From NCBI RefSeq assembly GCF_000192225.1, contig NZ_GL872413.1, forward strand, positions 1,090,285 through 1,154,284: a DNA stretch of 64,000 nt, read 5' to 3'. The notes below the pieces were generated by a model. The model worked only from the letters and a program-made list of their open reading frames with translations. It was not told where the DNA came from and did not search any database. The position numbers and the translations under genes are program-made. Below, one piece after another: positions 54,560 through 63,050 of this stretch (positions are counted from its first letter, which is position 1; each line of letters opens with the position of its first letter). Source of the DNA: Capnocytophaga sp. oral taxon 338 str. F0234 (lineage in GTDB: Bacteria > Bacteroidota > Bacteroidia > Flavobacteriales > Flavobacteriaceae).

Positions 54560-55558
54560 ATGACAGAAGGAAATTTCACAGATTATGTAAAAGTATATGT
54601 CCGATCAGGCAATGGAGGAAAGGGTTCTGCACATTTGCATAGAGAAAAATTCATAGAAAAAGGGGGACCTGATGGAGGAGATGGTGGACAAGGTGGTAAT
54701 GTAGTTATTCGTGGAAATAAAAATCTTTGGACACTTATTCATTTTAAATTTCAACAGCATTTTAGAGCAGAGCACGGTGGTGATGGCGGTGCCAATCGCA
54801 GTACAGGTGCCGATGGAGAGAGTGTATATTTAGAGGTGCCTTTAGGGACTATTATCAAGGATGCTCTTACTGGAGAATCTCTTTTTGAGATTACTGAAGA
54901 TAAAGAGGAGAAAATAGCTTTAAAGGGTGGAAAAGGAGGTTTAGGAAACTGGCATTTTCGCACCTCTATTAATCAAACACCTCGTTATGCACAACCTGGT
55001 TTACAAGGTGAGGAAAGAGAGTTATTATTAGAATTGAAAGTCCTTGCTGATGTAGGCTTAGTAGGTTTCCCTAATGCAGGAAAATCTACTTTACTTTCGG
55101 TATTAACTTCTTCTAAACCTAAGATAGCAGACTATCCTTTCACTACCTTGAAACCTAATTTAGGAATAGTTCAATATCGTGATTATCATTCTTTTATTAT
55201 AGCTGATATTCCAGGTATTATAGAAGGAGCTTCTCAAGGAAAAGGATTAGGATATTATTTTCTGCGGCATATAGAGCGTAATTCAGTGTTGTTATTTTTA
55301 GTGTCCTCTGATAGTAAAGATATTGTAGAGGAATATTATATTTTACTTTCTGAACTAGAAAAATATAATCCGGAACTTCTAGATAAACAACGAATTCTTG
55401 CTATCTCAAAAGCTGATTTATTAGATGAGGAACTTCGAAATCTGATGATGAAAGAACTTGAGAAATCTTCTTTGAATATTCCTTATTTGTTTATTTCATC
55501 TGTGGCACAACAAGGGATTATACAGTTAAAAGATAAGCTATGGCAGATGCTTCAATAA
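54560..55558 (+). CDS. obgE: GTPase Obg/CgtA
   Basis: An essential GTPase acting late in 50S subunit assembly. The glycine-rich Obg fold ([27 protein letters not shown], about 1-155) precedes the G domain with [36 protein letters not shown] and SSV. The variable C-terminal domain is short (332 residues in all). It has purE behind it on the opposite strand, and no clear promoter box in 54444-54559. Confidence 0.95.
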   Translation: MTEGNFTDYVKVYVRSGNGGKGSAHLHREKFIEKGGPDGGDGGQGGNVVIRGNKNLWTLIHFKFQQHFRAEHGGDGGANRSTGADGESVYLEVPLGTIIKDALTGESLFEITEDKEEKIALKGGKGGLGNWHFRTSINQTPRYAQPGLQGEERELLLELKVLADVGLVGFPNAGKSTLLSVLTSSKPKIADYPFTTLKPNLGIVQYRDYHSFIIADIPGIIEGASQGKGLGYYFLRHIERNSVLLFLVSSDSKDIVEEYYILLSELEKYNPELLDKQRILAISKADLLDEELRNLMMKELEKSSLNIPYLFISSVAQQGIIQLKDKLWQMLQ

Positions 55559-55649
55559 TTATGTTAAATTGATTGGTGTAAATAAGTTGAATAGTTATAA
55601 AATGTTAATAATAAGTGTAAAAATAACTTTTTTTTAACTTGTGAGATTA

Positions 55650-55679
55650 TTTGATACTCATTTTTTTCGCTTAATTTTG
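55650..55679 (+). promoter_or_regulatory. promoter of the small acidic-protein gene
   Basis: TTTG (55650-55653), 18 bases, TAATTTTG (55672-55679). The ATG lies 34 bases on. Confidence 0.6.
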
Positions 55680-55713
55680 CCCCACTTAAAACAATAAAAA
55701 TATTTAGGAAATA

Positions 55714-56112
55714 ATGAAAAGAGCTATTGTTGATTACAAAAAATTGACTAAAGACATTTTAGCTCTCTTAGTGGAGAAGTATCCTGAGGGTTACCAAGAC
55801 CATGATGTGATCAAATTTAAAAATGCCAAAAATGAGACAGTAGAGGCTCTTGAAGTACGTACAGAGGATACTATTTATTTAGTGAAGGTAAGTACTCGAT
55901 TGGCTAGTTCTATGGAACGCTATTATGAAGAAGATGAGGAAGATGCGTATTATGGAGAGGGAGCTATAGAAATGCCGAAGGAAGATGAAATTACTTTTAA
56001 ACCTAGGAGAGAGGCTTCTAAAATGATTCCTCCTATAATAGAAGAGGAAGAAGAGGAGGATAGCTATAATGATAATTATGATGATGAGTTAGAAGAGGAA
56101 GAAGAAGAATAG
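55714..56112 (+). CDS. conserved small protein with acidic C-terminal tail
   Basis: A 132-residue protein that I do not recognise as a named family, although it resembles uncharacterised Flavobacteriaceae proteins (sometimes labelled DNA primase in databases, which I cannot support from sequence). The N-terminal part (1 to about 70) looks like a compact helix-strand domain (VDYKKLTKDILALLVEKYP, EDTIYLVKVSTRLASSM). From residue 71 it is very acidic, with runs of Glu and Asp ending EEEEEE. A short acidic, disordered tail suggests partner binding or DNA/RNA mimicry. Followed by rpsO in the same direction, but with its own promoter. Confidence 0.7.
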   Translation: MKRAIVDYKKLTKDILALLVEKYPEGYQDHDVIKFKNAKNETVEALEVRTEDTIYLVKVSTRLASSMERYYEEDEEDAYYGEGAIEMPKEDEITFKPRREASKMIPPIIEEEEEEDSYNDNYDDELEEEEEE

Positions 56113-56179
56113 GATGATGATTAAGTAAGAGATAATTATTGATCATAATTAGTGGATAGTTTTTTTTTTCTCATAAATG

Positions 56180-56210
56180 TTGTGTGTAAAAAAAAAATAT
56201 ATTAACTTTG
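56180..56210 (+). promoter_or_regulatory. promoter of rpsO
   Basis: TTG (56180-56182), 20 bases, TAACTTTG (56203-56210), then 43 bases to the ATG. No obvious S15 autoregulatory pseudoknot was detected in that leader by eye. Confidence 0.6.
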
Positions 56211-56253
56211 CCGCCGATTTAAAATACATAATAATCATTTAAATAATATTGGA

Positions 56254-56523
56254 ATGTATCTAACAAAAGAAATTAAAGCTGAAATTTTTAAAAAGCATGG
56301 AGGCAGTGAAACTAATACAGGATCTGCTGAAGGACAAATCGCTCTATTTACGCACCGTATCAATCATTTAACAGAGCACATGCGTATTAATCGTAAGGAT
56401 TATAATACACAGCGCTCTTTAGTAAGACTTGTAGGTAAGCGTAGGCGTTTACTAGATTATCTAAAAGAAAAAGATATTGAAAGATATCGTACTATTATTA
56501 AGGAATTAGGTATCCGAAAGTAG
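56254..56523 (+). CDS. rpsO: 30S ribosomal protein S15
   Basis: An 89-residue small-subunit protein that binds 16S rRNA. It has the S15 signature TGSAEGQIALFTHRINHLTEH and the C-terminal LVGKRRRLLDYLKEKDIERY. It precedes pnp, the conserved order rpsO-pnp. A strong terminator at 56542-56563 separates them, so much of the transcript should stop there. Confidence 0.98.
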   Translation: MYLTKEIKAEIFKKHGGSETNTGSAEGQIALFTHRINHLTEHMRINRKDYNTQRSLVRLVGKRRRLLDYLKEKDIERYRTIIKELGIRK

Positions 56524-56541
56524 TTTTGTTATTGAACAAGA

Positions 56542-56563
56542 GGGGCTTTTTGCCCCTTTTTTT
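56542..56563 (+). terminator. intrinsic terminator between rpsO and pnp
   Basis: GGGGC (56542-56546), loop TTTTT, GCCCC (56552-56556), then seven T residues. It lies 19 bases after the rpsO stop. Confidence 0.9.
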
Positions 56564-56659
56564 ATGAAAAGAAGCCATTACAATCTTGAAAAGTAGTTTT
56601 TCATTGGGATAGACGTAATACAACACAACACTATTTGTTTCATTTTAATAAAAAAAATT

Positions 56660-58837
56660 ATGATTCCAGAAGTAAAAAAAGAAATCATTGAACTTGGCGA
56701 TGGACGTACTATTTCCATTGAAACAGGTAAATTGGCTAAGCAGGCAGATGGTGCTGTAGTGGTACGGATGGGTAATGCAATGCTCTTGGCAACCGTAGTT
56801 GCCAATAAAGAACCTGGAGAAGGAGTTGACTTTCTTCCACTTACGGTAGATTACCGTGAGAAATTTGCGGCAGCAGGACGCTTTCCGGGTGGATTTTTTA
56901 AAAGAGAGTCACGTCCTAGTGATCAGGAAATACTTACCATGCGCTTGGTAGATAGAGTGCTACGTCCCTTGTTTCCTGAAGAATATTACTGTGAAGTACA
57001 GGTAATGATTCAATTAATGTCTCATGATGAAAATGTAATGCCTGATGCCTTGGCAGGACTTGCTGCTTCTGCATGTTTGGCAGTTTCTGATATTCCTTTT
57101 GATGGTCCTATCTCTGAAGTACGTGTAGGACGTATTAATGGACAATTTGTTATAAATCCTAATGCTAAAGAACTTACTCAATCTGATATGGATATTATGG
57201 TAGGTGCCTCTAAAGAGTTCGTCGCTATGGTAGAAGGAGAAATGGATGAGGTTTCTGAAAAGGATATGGCAGATGCTATTCGTTTTGCACATGAAGCAAT
57301 CAAAACACAGATAGAAGCTCAAGAGCGTTTAAAGGCTAAGGTAGGGAAGGTTCTCCGAGCTTATGAAGTACCTCAGGAGAATAAAGAGGTTGCTCAGAAA
57401 ATATATGATTTTTGCTATGATAAGTGCTATGCCATTGCTAAGGAGAATACTACCAAGCATGAGCGTAATGACAAGTTTGATGCTGTAAAGGAAGAGTGTA
57501 AGGCTCTATTTACTGAAGAAGAATTGGAAGAATATAGCGCTTTAGTGAATAAATATTTTTCTAAAGCACAAAAGGAAGCTGTTCGTAACCTTATCCTTAA
57601 TGAAGATATTCGTTTGGATGGTAGAAATACCAAACAGATACGTCCTATATGGTGTGAGGTAGGCTACCTTCCCTCTCCTCATGGTTCTTCTATTTTTACC
57701 CGTGGAGAAACACAAGCACTTGCTACTGTAACTTTGGGAACTTCACGTGAGGCTAATGTTATAGATATTCCATCTGAACAGAGCGAAGAACGTTTCTATT
57801 TACATTATAATTTCCCTCCTTTTTCTACAGGAGAAGCGCGTCCACTCAGAGGAACTTCTCGTCGTGAGATAGGACATGGTAATTTAGCACAACGAGCTCT
57901 TAAGCGTATGATTCCAGAGGATTGCCCTTATACTGTAAGAGTAGTTTCTGAAATTTTGGAATCTAATGGATCTTCCTCCATGGCAACAGTATGTGCAGGT
58001 ACTTTGGCTCTGATGGATGCAGGTATTCAAATGAAGAAACCTGTATCAGGTATCGCAATGGGGCTTATTACTGATGGTGATAAATATGCAGTACTTTCTG
58101 ATATTTTGGGGGATGAGGATCATTTAGGAGATATGGATTTTAAGGTGACAGGAACAAAGGATGGAATTACAGCTTGTCAAATGGATATCAAGATTAAAGG
58201 GCTTACCTATGAGATTCTTGAGAAAGCTTTAGAACAGGCTCGAGAGGGACGTATGTACATTTTAGGTAAAATTACCGATACTATAGCCGTACCTAATCCA
58301 ACCGTAAAACCACATGCACCTAAGATTATTCGTCTTGAGATGCCTAAAGAATATATTGGAGCCTTTATTGGAACTGGAGGTAAGAATATCCAAGACTTAC
58401 AAGAACGTACTAAAACGACTATTGTAGTAGAAGAATTAGGTGAATTGGGTATAGTGGAAATCTTAGGTACTGATACTGAAGGTATCCAAGAGGCTGTAGA
58501 TGCTGTATATCATGTGTCTTTTGAACCTGTAGAAGGAGAAATCTATAAGGTAAGAGTAGCACGTTTGGTTGACTTTGGTGCTTTTGTGGAATTCGTTCCT
58601 GGTAAGGATTCTCTTTTACATGTTTCAGAAATAGCATGGGAACGAGTAGAAAAACCTTCTGATGTGCTTAAAGAGGGTGATATTATTGAGGTGAAATATC
58701 TTGGTATAGATCCTAAAACTAAGAAGACTCGAGTATCTCGTAAAGCACTTCTTCCACGTCCTGAGCATCTCGAAAAGAGGGAAAGACCTCATTCTGAAAA
58801 AAAAGATAAAACTTCCCTTAAGAAAGATAAGAAATAG
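56660..58837 (+). CDS. pnp: polyribonucleotide nucleotidyltransferase (PNPase)
   Basis: A phosphorolytic 3'-5' exoribonuclease of RNA turnover. It has two RNase PH domains ([21 protein letters not shown] in the first, [19 protein letters not shown] in the second), a helical linker, then KH ([22 protein letters not shown]) and S1 domains ([28 protein letters not shown]). The tail is Lys/Glu-rich. The 725-residue length is normal for Bacteroidota. Confidence 0.97.
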   Translation: MIPEVKKEIIELGDGRTISIETGKLAKQADGAVVVRMGNAMLLATVVANKEPGEGVDFLPLTVDYREKFAAAGRFPGGFFKRESRPSDQEILTMRLVDRVLRPLFPEEYYCEVQVMIQLMSHDENVMPDALAGLAASACLAVSDIPFDGPISEVRVGRINGQFVINPNAKELTQSDMDIMVGASKEFVAMVEGEMDEVSEKDMADAIRFAHEAIKTQIEAQERLKAKVGKVLRAYEVPQENKEVAQKIYDFCYDKCYAIAKENTTKHERNDKFDAVKEECKALFTEEELEEYSALVNKYFSKAQKEAVRNLILNEDIRLDGRNTKQIRPIWCEVGYLPSPHGSSIFTRGETQALATVTLGTSREANVIDIPSEQSEERFYLHYNFPPFSTGEARPLRGTSRREIGHGNLAQRALKRMIPEDCPYTVRVVSEILESNGSSSMATVCAGTLALMDAGIQMKKPVSGIAMGLITDGDKYAVLSDILGDEDHLGDMDFKVTGTKDGITACQMDIKIKGLTYEILEKALEQAREGRMYILGKITDTIAVPNPTVKPHAPKIIRLEMPKEYIGAFIGTGGKNIQDLQERTKTTIVVEELGELGIVEILGTDTEGIQEAVDAVYHVSFEPVEGEIYKVRVARLVDFGAFVEFVPGKDSLLHVSEIAWERVEKPSDVLKEGDIIEVKYLGIDPKTKKTRVSRKALLPRPEHLEKRERPHSEKKDKTSLKKDKK

Positions 58838-58868
58838 AAGTTTTAGTACATATCTTTGATTTTATTAG

Positions 58869-58903
58869 AGTACCTTTTCTTTTTCTAGAGAAGGTACTTT
58901 TAT
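58869..58903 (+). terminator. terminator of pnp
   Basis: AGTACCTT (58869-58876) pairs with AAGGTACT (58891-58898). The loop-side TTCT/AGAG extends the stem, and TTTA follows. It lies 31 bases after the pnp stop and before the convergent outer-membrane protein gene. Confidence 0.7.
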
Positions 58904-58940
58904 ATTTATAATTCCTTATTAATTAAGTTATAATATAAGG

Positions 58941-60791
58941 TTACTCATAGCGGATGAGTTCAGGGACACTATAGTTAAAGTTTGGGAGCCTGAAATCTGT
59001 GTTTCCAATACCCATAAACTTCTGTATACCGTTGCCTACTCCAGGTACTCTTGGCATAAAAATGAAAGAGAATTGGAAATTTCCCAAAGGAATATAGTCA
59101 TTGGTGATATAGAAACCAATACCAAATTTAGTGAATACTTGATCCTTAAAAAAGGAAGTGGAAGGTTCTCCAATGAATCCTACATCTGTTGTCAGAAAAG
59201 GGCTTACACGGAATCCCCATATGGAAAAGGGTGAATAAGATTGAGTTTGTGCTGTGAAAATAGACTTATGTGTACCTGAGAGTGTGGGACTATCAAAGCC
59301 CATAATACCTGTGCGTCCATTCAAGGTTACACGATCTTTTACATAATCTATACGAGAGAGACCAATTACAGATCGCCATTTGCCAAACTGTCTGAAGTTC
59401 CATTTTCCTAAATGGAATAATGGAGAAAAATAAGTAAATTCCCATTTGAGGGTTGTTTGTTTGTAATCTTTGTTAGAAAAAAAACTTCCTAACTGTACAT
59501 CTCCGGAAAAATAACCTAAAGAAAAATAATCTGCATACATTATCTTTCCTCCTAGATAGGGTTCCATTTTTCCGAGTTTCTGTTGTGCTCCCCAGAGGAA
59601 AGTCAGGGATTTCCCTATGGGGATATCTTCTATGTCTCGATGACGAAAAATATACCTATCCTGTTCATATCCAAAGTAGTTAATCCCTATAGAGGCTAAA
59701 AATATATCTCTGCTTGAGTAAAAATGATGTTCATCTAAAAAGGAGGAAGGAGCCTTGAGATAGTCTATCTGATAATGCCGTAAGGATAAGACTAATTTTG
59801 TGATATGGTTGGTAGGGGTATATTTTTTTAAGATAGGAAAAGACACACTCCCCCATACTCCTTTTCCAGCTATTTTAAAATTTTGATGATATAAGGAATC
59901 ACTTTTTAATATAGTATCCTCAAAAGTACGTGAATATACATTAATTCCTCCTGCCCAACGTGTATATATAGAGTAATATGGGCGAGTAAGTGACCAGTAT
60001 TTGTAGTAATGTTTGTCAAAATCAAAAGAATAGCCTATAGCAGTATTAAGTGTACTGGCATAAATATTGGGAATTTCATAGTCAAAACCAAAACTTGGGC
60101 GTGCATTTCCTGAGAATTCTTGGCTATATCGAGCAGAAACTTGATGTCCATATCCTAAAAAGTTCCGTTCAAATACTCTTATTGTCCCATGTTTTAATGA
60201 ACCATCTGCATCAGCATATAGGCTCCAGCTATCTAATATAGATACACTTATATCTACTGAGTCCTTACTTTGGGTAGGTAAGGGGATAATGCGTACCCTA
60301 CGTATGTAATATTGGCTGCGTAATACTCGCTCAGTTTCTGTAACCTTAGTAGAATCTAAAGGCATGTTGTTATTGAAAAGAAGTAACCGTTTGATTACTT
60401 TATTTTTTGTTTTGTTATGGAAAACATTCCCTAATCGTTCCCATTTGTCAGGTTGCTTGGAATTGTCTCGTTCATCATAACCTAAAGGATCATAAGTATC
60501 TATATAGATTTTACGAATGATCTTTCCTTGAAAAGGCTTCCACGGACGTTTCTCCTTTTTCTGTATAGGAGCAGAAGGTATGTCCTCTTTTATTGAAGAG
60601 AAAAGAAGTTCATGAATTTTTTGAGTAAATTTGTTCTTCTGTGTTTTTAGTTCTATTTTTTTGTAGAGGGTGTCATCTTTTGCTTTTAAGGAGTCGTTTT
60701 CAATCACTTTAGTACGTAAAGTGTCTTGTGCCAGTAGCAACTGGCACCAAAAAAAGACTATAAGAGCTATGAAAATAGATAGTTTTTTCAA
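58941..60791 (-). CDS. POTRA-containing outer-membrane beta-barrel protein (Omp85-like)
   Basis: A 616-residue outer-membrane protein. Signal peptide 1-21 (CQLLLAQ). A linker with a repeated Lys-rich part precedes a POTRA-like region (about 105-200: KIIRKIYIDTYDPLG, LPLDSTKVTETERVLRSQYYIRRVRIIP, SVDISVSILDSWSLY). The remainder (about 210-616) alternates in barrel fashion (AIGYSFDFD, WRSVIGLSRIDYVKD, FSFIFMPRV). It resembles BamA/TamA-type proteins in fold but is shorter than BamA. Function unknown; it may assemble or export a specific surface protein. Third gene after upp and a lipoprotein on the minus strand. Confidence 0.7.
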   Translation of the reverse strand: MKKLSIFIALIVFFWCQLLLAQDTLRTKVIENDSLKAKDDTLYKKIELKTQKNKFTQKIHELLFSSIKEDIPSAPIQKKEKRPWKPFQGKIIRKIYIDTYDPLGYDERDNSKQPDKWERLGNVFHNKTKNKVIKRLLLFNNNMPLDSTKVTETERVLRSQYYIRRVRIIPLPTQSKDSVDISVSILDSWSLYADADGSLKHGTIRVFERNFLGYGHQVSARYSQEFSGNARPSFGFDYEIPNIYASTLNTAIGYSFDFDKHYYKYWSLTRPYYSIYTRWAGGINVYSRTFEDTILKSDSLYHQNFKIAGKGVWGSVSFPILKKYTPTNHITKLVLSLRHYQIDYLKAPSSFLDEHHFYSSRDIFLASIGINYFGYEQDRYIFRHRDIEDIPIGKSLTFLWGAQQKLGKMEPYLGGKIMYADYFSLGYFSGDVQLGSFFSNKDYKQTTLKWEFTYFSPLFHLGKWNFRQFGKWRSVIGLSRIDYVKDRVTLNGRTGIMGFDSPTLSGTHKSIFTAQTQSYSPFSIWGFRVSPFLTTDVGFIGEPSTSFFKDQVFTKFGIGFYITNDYIPLGNFQFSFIFMPRVPGVGNGIQKFMGIGNTDFRLPNFNYSVPELIRYE

Positions 60792-60816
60792 AAAGGTACA
60801 GTAATTTGTGTCTTTA

Positions 60817-61596
60817 TCAGTCGATGAAACTTTCGTACTCCGTTGTGTTTAGTTTAGTACAGGTATAAGGAAAGATTTGTTCATTTTCATTTTTCCTATG
60901 GTTATACTCTTCTACTACCCTATAGATATTTCTCCCATTAAGTTGTTTTCGGTTAACCTCTACAAAGTAAAAAGCATTGGTATTGAAGCCCGAAGCCCTT
61001 CTATCATAGAAAAGAACTAAGGTCCGTTTATGCTTAGGACAGTGATAGATAACGTGTTTCATTGTAGCCTCTACCAGCTCGTAAGTGTCTTTGAAGTGAT
61101 ATTCTTCAAAGCCCGTTTGTTCCTCCTCAAAAGGTAATTTCTTAGGAAAGACTACCCTCTCTTTTTTCCTTGGCAAGCTAAAACGTACCCAAGTAGTATA
61201 TCCGTCAGGCGCTCCACAATCAAATCCATGTAGGTCAAAAGGGAGTTCTATCTGGATACTATCAGAAGTAGCAATAAGCATGCCACGAATGTAAAACTCT
61301 TGTAAGATACTTTTTTTTAAATAATTATCTTTTTTTTGGTTGAGTATATGTTGGCGTAAAGCCCTCTGATACCCATCAAAATCCTCTCCATATTTGGCTT
61401 TGGTTACCCTGATGATGCTATCACTGTGAGATTCTTTTTCAAGTTCTTGAGCAGTCTTCTGCATAGGTATTTCTGTACTAATGACAGGAGATATCTTTGT
61501 GTTATCAATTATGGTAATTGTTTGATTGGTAGTAATCTGAGGCTTCTTTTGGCAAGAAGTTAAAAGGATAATGAGAATAATAGTAAGAGGTTTCAT
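60817..61596 (-). CDS. lipoprotein of unknown function
   Basis: A 259-residue protein starting MKPLTIILIILLTSC, so Cys15 is the lipidation site. A GTG at 61632 in the same frame would begin inside upp, and I prefer the ATG here, 1 base after the upp stop. The mature part has an Arg/His/Lys-rich helical stretch, then a beta-rich domain (IELPFDLHGFDCGAPDGYTT, HVIYHCPKHKRTLVLFYDRRASG). I do not recognise a family. It lies between upp and an Omp85-like gene, 25 bases before the latter; linked function with that protein is possible. Confidence 0.6.
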   Translation of the reverse strand: MKPLTIILIILLTSCQKKPQITTNQTITIIDNTKISPVISTEIPMQKTAQELEKESHSDSIIRVTKAKYGEDFDGYQRALRQHILNQKKDNYLKKSILQEFYIRGMLIATSDSIQIELPFDLHGFDCGAPDGYTTWVRFSLPRKKERVVFPKKLPFEEEQTGFEEYHFKDTYELVEATMKHVIYHCPKHKRTLVLFYDRRASGFNTNAFYFVEVNRKQLNGRNIYRVVEEYNHRKNENEQIFPYTCTKLNTTEYESFID

Positions 61597-61597
61597 A

Positions 61598-62254
61598 CTA
61601 TCCTTGCATTTTTTCACCAAAAGCCAGATCACCAGCGTCGCCTAAGCCTGGAACGATATAGCTGTTTTCGTTGAGGTGGTCATCTATAGTGGCAATCCAA
61701 AGGTGGGTACTTTCGGGAAAATGTTGGCTGACATACTCCAATCCTTGTTGGGATCCGATGACGGCAAAAAGGTGTATTTCCTTGGGGGTGCCCAGTGGCT
61801 GGAGGGAGTTATATACATTGACAAACGAACGTCCTGTTGCCAACATAGGGTCGGCTAAGATCAGGATATTGTCCTGCAAGGAGGGAGATGCCAAATACTC
61901 TACCAAAATCTCAAACTCCGAGGGAGAACTGTGTTTACGGTAGGCAGAGATAAAGGCATTGTCTGCTTTGTCAAAGGAATTCAATATTCCCTGGTGTAGT
62001 GCCAGTCCTGCGCGTAGGATAGAACAAACCACGATCTTATCTTGTATCAGGGGAATGTCCTTTTCCCCCAGTGGGGTGGTGATCCGTTGGGTCTGGTAGG
62101 GGAGCGTCTTGCTCATCTCGTAGCTTAGGAGTGCGCCTATACGTTCTAAGTTTTTTCTAAAGCGCATCCTATCCTGTTGGACATCAACGCTTCTGAGTTC
62201 GGCAACAAACTCTGAAAACAGGGAAGGTGTTTGGTCAAAGGGGTGGATAATCAT
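61598..62254 (-). CDS. upp: uracil phosphoribosyltransferase
   Basis: It salvages uracil by joining it to PRPP. The PRPP-binding loop ILADPMLATGRS is intact, and the C-terminal uracil-binding segment reads VPGLGDAGDLAFGEK. The 218-residue length is normal. Its base composition differs sharply from that of nearby genes (32 G+C of 60 in 61741-61800, hand count). It is the first gene of a minus-strand set with the lipoprotein and outer-membrane barrel. Confidence 0.96.
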   Translation of the reverse strand: MIIHPFDQTPSLFSEFVAELRSVDVQQDRMRFRKNLERIGALLSYEMSKTLPYQTQRITTPLGEKDIPLIQDKIVVCSILRAGLALHQGILNSFDKADNAFISAYRKHSSPSEFEILVEYLASPSLQDNILILADPMLATGRSFVNVYNSLQPLGTPKEIHLFAVIGSQQGLEYVSQHFPESTHLWIATIDDHLNENSYIVPGLGDAGDLAFGEKMQG

Positions 62255-62293
62255 TTGTTTAAAAATAAATTTTTTTATTACGCAAAATAACGA

Positions 62294-62301
62294 TATTTTT
62301 G
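62294..62301 (+). promoter_or_regulatory. -7 box of the DUF4254 gene
   Basis: TATTTTTG, exact TAnnTTTG match, 17 bases before the ATG. Confidence 0.55.
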
Positions 62302-62318
62302 CAAATAAAACAAGGAAT

Positions 62319-62918
62319 ATGTTTAGTAAATTAGCTTATGACATTTTTTGGGAGAGTATCCTGCATTATCATATAGTCGATAATGTGAACCAACCCTTTG
62401 AGAATCCGTATGATAGCAAGACTATTGAACACCTATTGTACCGTAAAAACTGGATAGACACAGTACAATGGCACTACGAGGATATCATTCGAGACCCTAA
62501 AATTGATCCCGAAGAAGCGCTGCTGCTCAAGCGAAAAATAGATGCCTCCAACCAAGATCGTACCGACACTGTGGAGTATATTGATAGCTATTTTCTACAC
62601 CAATATAAGGACGTAATCCCTAGGATAGGAGCAACTATCAACACCGAAAGTCCTGCATGGGCAGTGGATAGACTTTCTATATTAGCCCTAAAAATCTATC
62701 ACATGCAACAGGAAACAGAGCGTACCGATGCTACTGCTGAGCATATTGCCAAGTGCCAAGAGAAGCTACAGGTACTCCTTGAACAGAAGGAAGACTTGTC
62801 CCTTGCTCTTGATCAACTCCTTACTGACATCGCTGAAGGTAAGAAATATATGAAAGTATATAAGCAAATGAAAATGTATAATGATGAGGAGCTAAATCCT
62901 ATTCTTAGAAAAATGTAA
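62319..62918 (+). CDS. DUF4254 family protein
   Basis: A 199-residue, mostly helical protein. The features WHYEDIIRDPKIDPEEAL and RIDASNQDRTDTVEYID-like segment KRKIDASNQDRTD, then TESPAWAVDRLSILALKIYHM, mark the DUF4254 family, a Bacteroidota protein often found beside glycosyltransferase or lipopolysaccharide genes. The long C-terminal helix (about 135-195) could form a coiled coil. It is not tightly linked to its neighbours, although a polysaccharide export gene follows 132 bases on. Function unknown. Confidence 0.72.
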   Translation: MFSKLAYDIFWESILHYHIVDNVNQPFENPYDSKTIEHLLYRKNWIDTVQWHYEDIIRDPKIDPEEALLLKRKIDASNQDRTDTVEYIDSYFLHQYKDVIPRIGATINTESPAWAVDRLSILALKIYHMQQETERTDATAEHIAKCQEKLQVLLEQKEDLSLALDQLLTDIAEGKKYMKVYKQMKMYNDEELNPILRKM

Positions 62919-63019
62919 TGATATATGTTTTCAAGAGATGGGTAATTAATTTTATTTATCTTTGTTATGTCTTAAAATAATAAGTCATTAAAAAATTTTA
63001 TTTTTTCGGAGAAAGGAAG

Positions 63020-63027
63020 TATATTTG
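63020..63027 (+). promoter_or_regulatory. -7 box of the polysaccharide export gene
   Basis: TATATTTG, exact TAnnTTTG match, 23 bases before the ATG. Confidence 0.55.
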
Positions 63028-63050
63028 CACTCTGATTTAAAACAACGAAA

